DNA from: Candidatus Laterigemmans baculatus
Lineage (GTDB): Bacteria; Planctomycetota; Planctomycetia; Pirellulales; Pirellulaceae
Direction: 5' to 3'
NCBI RefSeq assembly: GCF_010367455.1
Contig: NZ_WRPR01000074.1
Coordinates: forward strand, 1-64,000
Length of the DNA: 64,000 nt
Numbering within the stretch: position 1 is the first letter of the stretch; each line of letters starts with the position of its first letter. Shown here piece by piece: positions 45,845 through 54,329 of this stretch. Under the pieces are notes generated by a model. It was given only the letters and a program-made list of their open reading frames with translations, was not told the DNA's origin and did not search any database. A program made the translations under genes and the position numbers.

Positions 45845-47022
45845 GGCTTGCTGCGTGGTTATTCGCCTCGGACGGGATTCGACGCAAGCCGGTCGCCGCA
45901 TTCACGCTGGCCGCCGCTGCGGTTGCCCTCGGGCTCACCGCCTTTGGAGTCAGCAAATATTCTCGGCTCGGCCCCAGCCGTGCGAACCGCTCCGGAGCCG
46001 CGCCGCACCGCGTCGCCCTTTCTCCAGGTTCAGCGACATCCACGACGAGCCTCGGTTCCGCTGAACGGATCTACGCTCCCGGTCGCGTCGAGGGACAGAC
46101 GCCGGAGGTGGAACTGCATGCCACCGTCACTGAACGCGTTCTGCGAATCGAGATCGAGGAAGGGGACTTCGTTCAGCCCGGACAGATCCTGATCCGGCTC
46201 GACGACGAACGTTACCGGGCCGAAGAGCAGCTCGCCGAAGCTGGCTTGCGGCTCGCCGAGGCGCGATTGGAACGGCTGCTCAATGGTGCTCGGGCGAGCG
46301 AGATCGAAGCCGCGCGGTCGGTTCATCAAGCCCGCGCGGCCGAGCACGATGGTGCGAGCCGCACGATGGCCCGCATGAACCAACTGCGGTTAGCCGGAGC
46401 GGCGAGCGGACAATCGATCGAGGATGCGGAGGTTCAAGCCCGCACGGCTCGCGCCCTGATGCTCGCTGCGGAAGCCCAGCTCGAGACCCTTGCCGCGCCT
46501 CCCCGAGCCGACGAAGTCGCCTCGCTGCGAGCCGAAGTCGCTGCGGCCGAAGCGCGGCTGCAACTTGCTCAAACGATGCGTTCTAAAACCACCCTCGTCG
46601 CCACCACCGCCGGTGAGATCCTGGAGATCCGAGTGGAGCCAGGCGAATTAGCCGCCCCAGGCATGCCGCTGGTTGTGATGTGCGACACGCGGCGACTCAA
46701 AGTCCGAGCGGATGTGGAGGAATGGGATGCCCTGCGAGTGGCTGTAGGACAAGCAGCCACGATCACCGCCGACGGCCTCCCTCATGCGGAGCTCGAGGGG
46801 CGAGTTTCCCACGTCCGGCCGCGACTGAATCAAAAGCGGCTGACCAGCGATCGTCCCGGCGAAAAGCTCGACTCGCGGACCCGAGAAATCTGGATCGAGC
46901 TAATCAGCCCGCCACCGCTGGTGGTCGGCCTTCCGGTGGATGTCTGGATTCACCCTGCACCAACTTCCCCTCCCACTCCCACTCCGCATCATGCCGCGTT
47001 CACCGTGCCGCGGCACCGGTAA
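45841..47022 (+). CDS. HlyD/DevB-like membrane fusion protein
   Basis: A 393-residue periplasmic adaptor: an N-terminal anchor (PVAAFTLAAAAVALGLTAFG), the lipoyl half-motif YAPGRVEGQTPEVELHATVT-like start, and a long coiled-coil hairpin (about residues 125-265, alanine/glutamate/arginine-rich). The second lipoyl half (TTAGEILEIRVEPGELAAPG) and a beta-barrel (VEEWDALRVAVGQAATITAD) follow. It should link the ABC permease to an outer-membrane channel. It completes the exporter operon. No TolC-like gene is in the window. The C-terminus is proline/threonine-rich (APTSPPTPTPHHA). Confidence 0.88.
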   Translation: MRLAAWLFASDGIRRKPVAAFTLAAAAVALGLTAFGVSKYSRLGPSRANRSGAAPHRVALSPGSATSTTSLGSAERIYAPGRVEGQTPEVELHATVTERVLRIEIEEGDFVQPGQILIRLDDERYRAEEQLAEAGLRLAEARLERLLNGARASEIEAARSVHQARAAEHDGASRTMARMNQLRLAGAASGQSIEDAEVQARTARALMLAAEAQLETLAAPPRADEVASLRAEVAAAEARLQLAQTMRSKTTLVATTAGEILEIRVEPGELAAPGMPLVVMCDTRRLKVRADVEEWDALRVAVGQAATITADGLPHAELEGRVSHVRPRLNQKRLTSDRPGEKLDSRTREIWIELISPPPLVVGLPVDVWIHPAPTSPPTPTPHHAAFTVPRHR

Positions 47023-47160
47023 CCAAAGATCTCAACACTCCAATCGCAAGCGTTACGAGCCTTGCAATCCTCAATCTCGAACGCTGCCCCTTGGCACCGC
47101 TCGCAAAATCTGAGTGCCCCGTGCCAGCCGGATCGCTAGACCGACCTAGGCTTCTTTCGA

Positions 47161-47187
47161 TAAGGAAGTCCTGAGCAGGATTCCTTA
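47161..47187. other. Imperfect hairpin upstream of the first FeeM-like gene
   Basis: TAAGGAAGTCCT (47161-47172) and AGGATTCCTTA (47177-47187) pair with one bulged G around a GAGC loop. It stands 139 nt after the exporter operon and 69 nt before the acyltransferase start. No U-tract follows, so it is a poor intrinsic terminator. It could be a leader structure or a partial attenuation site. This is weak evidence. Confidence 0.35.
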
Positions 47188-47256
47188 GCTGTCGGTAGAT
47201 GTCGCAATTGGTCTCAAAGGTTAGAAGCGAACGGCCCTTTACCAGGTGTGAATCCG

Positions 47257-48054
47257 ATGTCCCTAGCGCTCGTTTCGGAAAAGCTGCAGTCGACACCCCC
47301 CGGACAAATCGAACTTCGCATCGCTCGCTCCCAGGAAGAGCTTGAGCATGCATTTCGTCTCGTCCACCACTCGTACGTACGCGCTGGGCTCGCTAGCCCC
47401 AACGCGCATGGCATGCGGCTCACCAAGTTCCATCTTCTGCCAACCACGCAGGTGATGCTGGCGAAGAAAGCAGGATCGCCCATTGCCACCGCTTCGCTCG
47501 TCCTCGACCGAGAGGGCGGTTTGCCCGCCGACGAAATCTATCGCCAGGAAATTGATCAGCTGCGCTGCCGTGGCTTGCGACTCGGTGAAGTGGGGTCGCT
47601 AGCCGATTGCCGCGAATCGGTCACACGGTTCATCCACATGTTTCGCCGGCTTACGACATTGATTGCTCAAGTAGGCGAAGCTCAAGGCTGCAATGCGCTG
47701 ATCGCCACGACCCACCCGAAACATGCCCGCTTCTACATTCGCCAACTCGGGTTCGAGCAATTCGGTGATCCCCGCGAATGCCCGCACGTCCAAGGAAAAC
47801 CGGCTGTCGCCCTGTTGCTCGATTTCGAGAAACAACAGGGCACCCCGGTGCACGAACATTTATTTGGACAGAAGTACGCCGCTGCGGATTTGGCTCCCTA
47901 TCACTGGGAAGCCGAGACGCGAAAGTACTTCAGCGCGGTACTGGAGCAAATCCAGCAACCCGCGGAGCCGCTGCGGACGCTCCCCAGTGTGAACGCTCTG
48001 CCGACCGCCACCTCCTGGGCCGCCACTCTCACCAGCACTCCGGTGAGGGGTTGA
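47257..48054 (+). CDS. FeeM-like N-acyl amino acid synthase / exosortase acyltransferase
   Basis: A 265-residue GNAT-fold protein of the FeeM / LuxI-like group. Typical marks are EELEHAFRLVHHSYVRAGLA, LLPTTQVMLAKKAGSPIATA, LVLDREGGLPADEIYRQEID, LRLGEVGSLADCRE and NALIATTHPKHARFYIRQLG. FeeM makes N-acyl tyrosine using acyl-ACP; related proteins are listed as PEP-CTERM/exosortase-associated acyltransferases. The predicted reaction is transfer of a long acyl chain to an amino acid. It follows the ABC exporter (234 nt), and a paralogue lies 1.5 kb downstream. The GTG nine bases upstream is an alternative start. Confidence 0.8.
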   Translation: MSLALVSEKLQSTPPGQIELRIARSQEELEHAFRLVHHSYVRAGLASPNAHGMRLTKFHLLPTTQVMLAKKAGSPIATASLVLDREGGLPADEIYRQEIDQLRCRGLRLGEVGSLADCRESVTRFIHMFRRLTTLIAQVGEAQGCNALIATTHPKHARFYIRQLGFEQFGDPRECPHVQGKPAVALLLDFEKQQGTPVHEHLFGQKYAAADLAPYHWEAETRKYFSAVLEQIQQPAEPLRTLPSVNALPTATSWAATLTSTPVRG

Positions 48055-48294
48055 AGCTCGACTTCACCCAACCCGCTCGACCCAGCCGAATCGCCCCACC
48101 CCAACCTTCGCGGCCTGCTACCCCCCTCGTCGGCTCGCGAGCCGCATTGTCGGGGTCGCTTCTCAGCCTTCTACAATCCGTGCGAACCGTCCATGCGTCG
48201 GAAATGCGCTCAGGCGATCAGTGCGGCGAGCTGTTAGCGCATCACGACTGCATTCTCCGCTCGGCACCTGAAAATCTCTTCAATAGGTTCCGCC

Positions 48295-48954
48295 ATGAGC
48301 GACAAGAAGCGTCTGCTGGTCTTTCACCAGAACTGCCTCTTTCGCGACTGCTTAGCAACCTATCTGAAAACCAGTGGTGGATATGACGCGGAGTCCGCCG
48401 AACACTTGCAGTCTTCTCCACTGATCGAGCTGATCCGAGATCCGATCGACGTCCTCCTGCTCGATTTGAATCTACCGGACAATCTGACCCTCAAAATCGC
48501 GAGGGCGATTCAGCAAGCGGAACTGCCGACGAAGATCATCGTATTGGCTTCCGAGGATCATGAAAAAATCATCGATTGCATCGCCGCGGGCGTTCAAGGT
48601 TGTGTGCTCGAACGCTCGCCGCTCGCTGAACTCGACATGGCCATCGCCCGCGTCCGGGAGGGAGAAACCTTCTGCTCTCCGGACATCGTCTCCAAGATGT
48701 TCACTGAACTCGCCCGGTTCGCCCACCGTCCGCACCGCGAGCCTCCCAAGCCGAAGGGGCGGTTGACCGGGCGGGAGCGGGAGGTGCTTGAGCTGCTTGG
48801 CAAGCGAAAAAGCAACAAGCAGATTGCTGCGGAGCTGAACGTATCGCTCTACACGGTCAAGAACCACGTCCACAACATCCTCGAGAAACTCAAGGTCGAC
48901 AGCCGCGTCGAGGCGGTCAAGCGGGCCCGCCAGCAGGATGAGCCAGGCGTCTAG
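48295..48954 (+). CDS. NarL/LuxR-family regulator with degenerate receiver
   Basis: A 219-residue two-domain regulator. The receiver keeps the phospho-acceptor candidate Asp57 (VLLLDLNLPDN) but lacks the acidic pair after strand 1 (LLVFHQNCLF where VDDH is usual). It also lacks the conserved lysine after strand 5 (CVLERSPLAEL where a K is usual). Phosphorylation in the normal way is therefore doubtful. The C-terminal LuxR HTH is intact (LTGREREVLELLGKRKSNKQ, IAAELNVSLYTVKNHVHNIL). It lies between the two FeeM-like genes and is the obvious local regulator; it may respond to a ligand rather than to a kinase. Confidence 0.88.
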   Translation: MSDKKRLLVFHQNCLFRDCLATYLKTSGGYDAESAEHLQSSPLIELIRDPIDVLLLDLNLPDNLTLKIARAIQQAELPTKIIVLASEDHEKIIDCIAAGVQGCVLERSPLAELDMAIARVREGETFCSPDIVSKMFTELARFAHRPHREPPKPKGRLTGREREVLELLGKRKSNKQIAAELNVSLYTVKNHVHNILEKLKVDSRVEAVKRARQQDEPGV

Positions 48955-49507
48955 CAACGCCGGGCGGGTGCGCGAACGAAAGAATCGCGTTCACGCAGTT
49001 TCGCGGAACAGTTTCTTTCCTTCAGGGAACCCTGCCGCGGCCCGCCGCATCCAAACCAAGACGGCTGCGCCTTATCACTTCGCTGCCAATGAGCGAAAGC
49101 ATCCGGGGGGGTAGCCAATCGTGCTTGTGATCACGCAGTTAACCAAGAGCGACTAGCGAATTTGGGACAGGCACTGTGGAGAGGATTGATCAAAAAGGAT
49201 CTAGTTCCCCTCCAATCTAGCGGGATCTCTTCTAGTTCTAAAACAGTCTCAAAGATGCATAGAATCGCTTCCCCACTCGCCGCACAATTGGCTCGGCCAT
49301 ATCTTCTCTTTGCCTCCGCGATTTATCCCGCACGAGCCCACGCCGCTGCGAGCCGACCCCGTGGTTTGGCCACGTCCGCCTAAGCTGCGATTCGGCCATC
49401 TTGATCGTCAGCCGCGGAGCGGACCTCTTCTCCCCGAGCCTCGCAAAACCTCGCCTCCACCGTTTGCCCTTTCTCGTCCATCGCTCAAGCCCCAGGAGCC
49501 CCTCGTA
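48955..49507. other. Intergenic region, no supported gene
   Basis: About 550 bp between the LuxR gene and the second acyltransferase. The coding frame of the latter stays open upstream from 49310, but the translated stretch is proline/arginine-rich and unlike the paralogue's N-terminus. I see no hairpin repeat, tRNA or small gene. A shared regulatory region is likely, but no site can be named. Confidence 0.4.
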
Positions 49508-50239
49508 ATGCAAGCCGGAATCCCATCGACTTCCGCTTCCTTGGCCACGCCGCTGCGGATGAAAGTTTCCGAGACGAGGGAGGAGCGATCGGCAGCGTTC
49601 CAGCTGGTCCACCGGGTCTACCGGCGGGCCGGCCTGACCGCCGACAACCAGATGCAGATGCGGGTGATCCCCCACCACCTGCTCGATACGACCGAGGTGT
49701 TGATCGCTCAGCAAGCCGAGCAAGTCACCTTCACGATCACCCTGGTTCGGGACGGACTCGAGGGGCTCCCGTCCGAATCGCTGTTTGCCGAGCAGGTCGC
49801 TGCGATGCGAAGCGACGGCCTGTCTCTGGCCGAGGTATCGTGCGTGGCGAGCAACTGCGGTGACGAGAACAAGAAGGAGCGTTTCGAGACGCTGGTGCGG
49901 ATGATCAGCTTGACGATCCATACGGCTCGTCAGCGGGGTGTGGATCGCTTGCTGCTAGCCGTGCATCCGCGTCATGCAAAGGTCTACCAACGCCTGTTTG
50001 GCTGCGTTCCCTGCTCCGGCGTTGAACAGTACGAAGCTGTTCAGGGAAAACCCGCCGTCCTGTGCATGCATGACTTCGACGAACTCGATCGCCGGCGCTA
50101 TCCACTCTATGACCATGTCTACGGTCATCAGTATGCCCCCTGGCAGCTCGCCGGCGCTCCGATGTCGCTGGACGAGAAGGAATTCTTTCATCAAGCCATT
50201 AGCGTCCACAGCGACCAACTGGTCCCCATGGCCGCATAG
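49508..50239 (+). CDS. Second FeeM-like N-acyl amino acid synthase
   Basis: A 243-residue paralogue of the protein at 47257: RSAAFQLVHRVYRRAGLTAD, IPHHLLDTTEVLIAQQAEQV, DGLEGLPSESLFAEQVAAMR, LSLAEVSCVASNCGDENKKE and LLLAVHPRHAKVYQRLFGCV follow the same order. Divergence between the two is high, so they probably differ in acyl donor or acceptor rather than being recent duplicates. AGGAG about 9 nt upstream supports this ATG. It precedes the ThiF/nitroreductase pair by about 150 nt on the same strand. Confidence 0.8.
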   Translation: MQAGIPSTSASLATPLRMKVSETREERSAAFQLVHRVYRRAGLTADNQMQMRVIPHHLLDTTEVLIAQQAEQVTFTITLVRDGLEGLPSESLFAEQVAAMRSDGLSLAEVSCVASNCGDENKKERFETLVRMISLTIHTARQRGVDRLLLAVHPRHAKVYQRLFGCVPCSGVEQYEAVQGKPAVLCMHDFDELDRRRYPLYDHVYGHQYAPWQLAGAPMSLDEKEFFHQAISVHSDQLVPMAA

Positions 50240-50391
50240 CAGGCGGGCAGCGGCTCACGCGGGATCGTGAGGCGGATGCCTGTACGCCCAACGACTCCCC
50301 ATTGGCGATGGCCATCCATAGAGTGGGGGGTAATCCGGAGGGGGCTTTGAAAGCCTCGATTTGAGCGCCGAGCATTTGGGAGCTTAAGATT

Positions 50392-51306
50392 GTGTCGCAT
50401 AGCCCATCGCCACCAAGCTCGCAGGAGACCCGTGCTGGTCTCTGGAACTATGAAGAAGCTTTCTCAAGAAACCTTGGCCTGATTTCACCCTCCGAGCAAG
50501 CGAGACTCCGCAACTGCCGCGTCGCGATCCCGGGTATGGGAGGCGTCGGGGGCCTCCATTTGATGACGCTCGTCAGGATGGGAATCGGAAAATTTCGCAT
50601 CGCCGACGCCGACCAATTCAGTCTCGGCAACTTCAATCGGCAGTTCGGCTCGTCCGTCGAAACAATCGACGAATTTAAGGCCGAAGTCTTGGCTGCCGCC
50701 GCTCGTGGGGTGAACCCCCAATTGGAGCTCGACGTTCGCACCTCCTTTGTCGATGTCTCCAATGTAGACGCATTTCTCGAGGGAGTGGACCTGTTGGTGG
50801 ATGCGGTTGATTTCTTCGCCTTTGACGCACGGCGGATGCTTTTTCGCGAAGCCCGCAAGCGTGGTATCTGGGCAGTGACTGCCGGGCCGATCGGTTTCAG
50901 CACCGCCTGGATGACCTTCAGCCCCCAAGGCATGTCTTTCGACGACTACTTTGACCTGCATGATGAAATGGATTCTCTGGAACGATTCATCGCGTTTGCT
51001 TTGGGGCTCGCCCCTCTGGCCACCCATATCCCTTACTTTGATTTCTCTTATGTGGACCGAGCCAGCGGCCGGGGACCTTCCGTCGCCGCTGCATGCTGCC
51101 TGGCGGCCGGCGTCGTAGGTGCCGAAGCCGTCAAAATCCTTCTCGGCCGGGGCACGGTCCGCTCGGCTCCACACTTTCACCAGTTCGACGCGTACCGCTA
51201 TCTGCTGAAACACGGTCGTCTGCGGTGGGGCAACCGAGGCCCCATTCAGAAACTTAAGCGACGAATCATGCGCCGCCGCCTCATTCAGCTCGGCTTCAGC
51301 GTCTAG
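50392..51306 (+). CDS. ThiF/MoeB/E1-like adenylyltransferase
   Basis: A 304-residue E1-like protein. NYEEAFSRNLGLISPSEQAR holds the arginine finger (Arg26), IPGMGGVGGLHLMTLVRMGI the nucleotide-binding loop (residues 48-54), and IADADQFSLGNFNRQFG the D-x-D...N-x-x-R-Q motif; Lys and Asp follow in EFKAEVLA and LLVDAVDFF. There are no C-x-x-C zinc pairs and no cysteine in the usual crossover-loop position, so it likely activates a carboxylate as an acyl-adenylate without a thioester step. E1-like domains of this type are joined to a nitroreductase domain in mycobacterial MoeY (Rv1355c); here the nitroreductase is the next gene, 32 nt on. The start is GTG. Confidence 0.85.
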   Translation: MSHSPSPPSSQETRAGLWNYEEAFSRNLGLISPSEQARLRNCRVAIPGMGGVGGLHLMTLVRMGIGKFRIADADQFSLGNFNRQFGSSVETIDEFKAEVLAAAARGVNPQLELDVRTSFVDVSNVDAFLEGVDLLVDAVDFFAFDARRMLFREARKRGIWAVTAGPIGFSTAWMTFSPQGMSFDDYFDLHDEMDSLERFIAFALGLAPLATHIPYFDFSYVDRASGRGPSVAAACCLAAGVVGAEAVKILLGRGTVRSAPHFHQFDAYRYLLKHGRLRWGNRGPIQKLKRRIMRRRLIQLGFSV

Positions 51307-51338
51307 AACGGATCGCCCCATTGCCAACCCTTCCGACG

Positions 51339-52403
51339 ATGCCTCCACCCGCTTCGGCCCTCAATACCCTTCTCCAAGCCGCCGTCCTGGCCCCTTCGGG
51401 CGACAATACTCAGCCTTGGCGATTTGTCGTCGACCACGCCCAGCGATCGATTCTGCTTGAGGTGGACCCCACGCGGGATCCCTCGCCCATGAATGCAGGG
51501 CAACGGATGGCGAGAATCTCACTCGGAGCGGCCCTCGAGAACATGGCTCGTACGGCCAACCACAACGCGTGGCGTTATGAGATTCGCGACGATAGCTCCA
51601 GCGGGATGGTTCGGTTTCAGCTGAATACCGATGCTGGTCCAGGTACGATCGATCCGCTGCTCGCCCTGCGGGTCACCAATCGACGCGTTTACGTCCGCAA
51701 CGAGTTGACCGCGGAAGCTCTCGAACGTATACGTCCCACCGTCTCGGACGCCGACACGACACGGACCACTTTCCTCACCGATCCTGAAGTACTTAAGGCC
51801 CTGGTTCCCCTGATTGGTCGCGCGGACGCTCTAATTCTCGGAACCAAGCCGATCCGCAATGCATTCTTATCGAAGGTGCGATTCGACGTCGCCCCCAACG
51901 ACGCCGTTGACGAGGGCTTATCGCTGGGGTCGCTCGAAGTTTCCAGAATGGACCGCATCTCTCTGCGTTTGATGCGTTTCCTGCAGCCATCGGACAAGCT
52001 GATGCAGGTGCTGGGGGCTCGGCGCATCTTTGCCCAAGTCGCAACGCGGCTCGCTGCCAGCGCCTCCGGATTTTGCGTCATCACTTCGACCGGAGACGAC
52101 GAACGGGCCGATATTCAGGTCGGTCGGGCCTGGCAAAGAGGCTGGCTGCGGCTGACAGAGGAAGGGTTTGCTACCCAACCGATGATGTCACTCCTCGTGC
52201 TGCAAAACCTTCTGGACCACCACTTGGCTGAGATTCTCAGAAAACCCGACCGCGCCGCAGCCCGACGACTGCTCGAAGAATTTTGCACGTTCATCAGCAC
52301 TCTCGCCGACGGACGCCCTGCCGCGCTATTGCGGTTTGGCCAAGCAGAAGCCCCCACCGCTAAGGTCCGTCGTCTGGCTCCCGAGCGATTCATGCGCGCT
52401 TAG
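51339..52403 (+). CDS. Nitroreductase-like flavoprotein, Acg/MoeY-C type
   Basis: A 354-residue protein with the N-terminal FMN-site motif LAPSGDNTQPWRF (residues 18-30), then MNAGQRMARISLGAALENM, LLALRVTNRRVYVRNEL, and ITSTGDDERADIQVGRAWQR. This is the two-half nitroreductase layout of Acg (Rv2032) and of the C-terminal half of MoeY. Acg-like proteins lack normal nitroreductase activity and may store flavin; in other clusters such domains oxidise thiazolines or amides. It ends the plus-strand cluster and converges with the PEP-CTERM gene. Chemistry on the product of the ThiF-like enzyme is inference from pairing. Confidence 0.82.
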   Translation: MPPPASALNTLLQAAVLAPSGDNTQPWRFVVDHAQRSILLEVDPTRDPSPMNAGQRMARISLGAALENMARTANHNAWRYEIRDDSSSGMVRFQLNTDAGPGTIDPLLALRVTNRRVYVRNELTAEALERIRPTVSDADTTRTTFLTDPEVLKALVPLIGRADALILGTKPIRNAFLSKVRFDVAPNDAVDEGLSLGSLEVSRMDRISLRLMRFLQPSDKLMQVLGARRIFAQVATRLAASASGFCVITSTGDDERADIQVGRAWQRGWLRLTEEGFATQPMMSLLVLQNLLDHHLAEILRKPDRAAARRLLEEFCTFISTLADGRPAALLRFGQAEAPTAKVRRLAPERFMRA

Positions 52404-52464
52404 TTTCCCCGGAAGCAGGGCATTCACAACCCACTCCATCGGTTGGGAATAACGCTCAACCGTC

Positions 52465-52505
52465 AAATAAAAAAAGCCGCACCGCTTTGGGAAAAGCGAT
52501 GCAGC
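52465..52505 (-). terminator. Rho-independent terminator of the PEP-CTERM gene
   Basis: Read on the minus strand, a 13-bp stem (arms 52493-52505 and 52476-52488, with two G-U pairs) closes on the 4-nt loop UCCC and is followed directly by a run of seven U then AUUUG. On the plus strand the two wobble positions become C-A mismatches. So it is built for transcripts coming from the minus-strand gene starting at 53617. Confidence 0.88.
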
Positions 52506-52573
52506 TCGTCATGTTATACACTCGGACCGCTGAGCTCGTGCAACCCGAACTCAGCCGGTCACGATGCAAAGAC

Positions 52574-53617
52574 TTAGGCCTTGCGGTTGCGTTTCGACAG
52601 CCGGCGTCCCGCGGCAGCGCCGCAGACACCGAGGGCGAAGATCGTCATCGACCCTGGCTCCGGAACGATGGCCAAAATTCCCGCATCGGCGCTCAGGCCG
52701 GCGCTAAAGTCTCCCGTCCCTGCTCCCAGGCCGGTCGGCGTAAATCCCCCCTCGGAGAAGAGGCCCATGTTGTACGCGGCCAGCGAAATTGCATCCAGGA
52801 TCGCGATCTGAGCTGCAGTGAGAGTCACCGGAGTGGGGTTGGCGGTTTGATCCGTGACCGTGGCCAAACCATTGAAATTTGTCGTTCCCCCACCCGGGAG
52901 TTCCACGTCCCGCAGCCAATCATCGCCCACGAACGCCCCAAGGCCGGGGTTGTCGAACAGCGCGCCAGGCGCGAAGAGGGTGTCTTCGAAGAAGGCAAAA
53001 AGCCCAGCTCCGCTCGCGGCGATACGCCCTACCGCACTCGCATTGACTGCTTCCGCTTCTGCTTCCAGAGACATCGCGGGAGTGATCCCAACGGAGTTCC
53101 CGTCGATAATGTCCCCGGGCGGAGCCAAGTCGAACTTCGTGAATACGTCGTCGAAGTTCCAGGTGGAGGGATCCGATGCTAGGAACGTCGACGGGTTATC
53201 GGTTTGCGAGGAGGCAAACCACAAAGAGCCGCCGTCGAACTTCGCGGTACCGAGTCCGGTGATCGTTCCCTCGACCGCGAAGATCGCGTGGAAAGTGCTA
53301 CCGTCCGGCAACACGGTGGGCAACGTGGAACCATTGGTGGTATCCGCGAGACGAATCGCCCCCACGGTTCGCACTGTACTTCCGACTTCGAACGCACCTC
53401 CGTTGACCTGATTCGTCCAGAGCTGTCCGTTGCTAAAGCCCATCTGCTGAATGTGGATCAGCGGAGGTCCTGGAGCGCCGGGATTACCGCCGGGAAAACC
53501 AGCGGACTCCCGAACTTGCAACGTGCCATTGCTAGTGACATACGGGGCCGCCGAGGCCGAGGTTGCCGGCAGTAGACTGCCGCAGAGGAGCAAAGCTCCC
53601 AAAATGCGCATCTTCAT
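52574..53617 (-). CDS. PEP-CTERM sorting-domain protein
   Basis: A 347-residue exported protein. The N-terminus is a signal peptide (ILGALLLCGSLLPATSASAA). The last 30 residues are a classical PEP-CTERM signal: VPEPGS, a hydrophobic helix (MTIFALGVCGAAAG) and a basic tail (RRLSKRNRKA). Exosortases recognise such tails and move the protein to the envelope or extracellular matrix. The middle is Gly/Thr/Asn/Ala-rich with strands and few charges, like many matrix proteins; no enzyme domain is visible. It has its own intrinsic terminator. It is the only PEP-CTERM protein I found in the window. Confidence 0.92.
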   Translation of the reverse strand: MKMRILGALLLCGSLLPATSASAAPYVTSNGTLQVRESAGFPGGNPGAPGPPLIHIQQMGFSNGQLWTNQVNGGAFEVGSTVRTVGAIRLADTTNGSTLPTVLPDGSTFHAIFAVEGTITGLGTAKFDGGSLWFASSQTDNPSTFLASDPSTWNFDDVFTKFDLAPPGDIIDGNSVGITPAMSLEAEAEAVNASAVGRIAASGAGLFAFFEDTLFAPGALFDNPGLGAFVGDDWLRDVELPGGGTTNFNGLATVTDQTANPTPVTLTAAQIAILDAISLAAYNMGLFSEGGFTPTGLGAGTGDFSAGLSADAGILAIVPEPGSMTIFALGVCGAAAGRRLSKRNRKA

Positions 53618-53693
53618 CTCAATACACCTAACCTATAAGGTTTGAATACAAGCCTACAACAGAACGGATGAGCTGGATCCCTGACGGGATCAC

Positions 53694-54089
53694 TCATGCG
53701 TTCCGCGGCGGCTTGATCAACCCATCGAGGTCAGGGAGCGGCGGCAGAACCCCGTCTTCGGGCAACAGCGAATCGGTCGCCTGGGGATCGATCACCGAGG
53801 TCGACCGCGGCATGATCGCCGATGCGGATCCACCCGTTAACGATCCCTGGTCAGTGGGGCTCTGCATCCCGCCGCTGCGTTCCTGAAATCCGTCTCGATC
53901 GCGACGGCTGTCCGATTCCTCCTTGGCTTGCCAGCCCGACAACAGCGACATGCCTCCTGCCTGCTCCGCCCCGTCGGAAGCGTCTCCCAGCCGGGAAAAC
54001 ATCTCACCCGGATAGCCGACCATCAGCCCGCCGTGGGCGGTCCCACAGAAGAGGAGGATCAGAATAAACGGGGAAATCTTGGGACTCAT
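53694..54089 (-). CDS. Small secreted or anchored protein, unknown function
   Basis: A 131-residue protein with a signal peptide (ISPFILILLFCGTAHGG). The mature part is hydrophilic and rich in Asp, Ser, Gly and Pro (DASDGAEQAGGMSLLSGWQA; PEDGVLPPLPDLDGLIKP), with no cysteine or motif. The ATG at 54089 starts the signal peptide; upstream the frame is open for 27 codons. It may be co-transcribed with the PEP-CTERM gene (76 nt). Possibly a small matrix component; I do not recognise the family. Confidence 0.6.
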   Translation of the reverse strand: MSPKISPFILILLFCGTAHGGLMVGYPGEMFSRLGDASDGAEQAGGMSLLSGWQAKEESDSRRDRDGFQERSGGMQSPTDQGSLTGGSASAIMPRSTSVIDPQATDSLLPEDGVLPPLPDLDGLIKPPRNA

Positions 54090-54329
54090 AGTATGCGACT
54101 GTAGGCTCGCGTCCCGGTGGAACAAGTGGCAAAAAGACAAATTTCTTTCATGAGCTCTCGGCTGCTCCAAACGGGAGTGCCTCTGTGCCAGGATGAACCA
54201 GCTCGCCCTTCCAGCCGCCGCCCGCCTGGTGCTTCAAGAGCGGACTCCGAGGTGGCGGAACGAAGGGCCGCGTCGGTCCAATCGCGATGGCGCTCCACGA
54301 CGTACCAACGGCAACAAAGAGGCATGGCT

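Noticed and set aside
47161-47187. Intrinsic terminator after the exporter operon
   Set aside because: The stem is short and bulged with no following U-tract; listed only as a possible leader structure.
49310-49507. 66-codon N-terminal extension of the second FeeM-like protein
   Set aside because: Pro/Arg-rich and without a counterpart in the paralogue; AGGAG supports the ATG at 49508.
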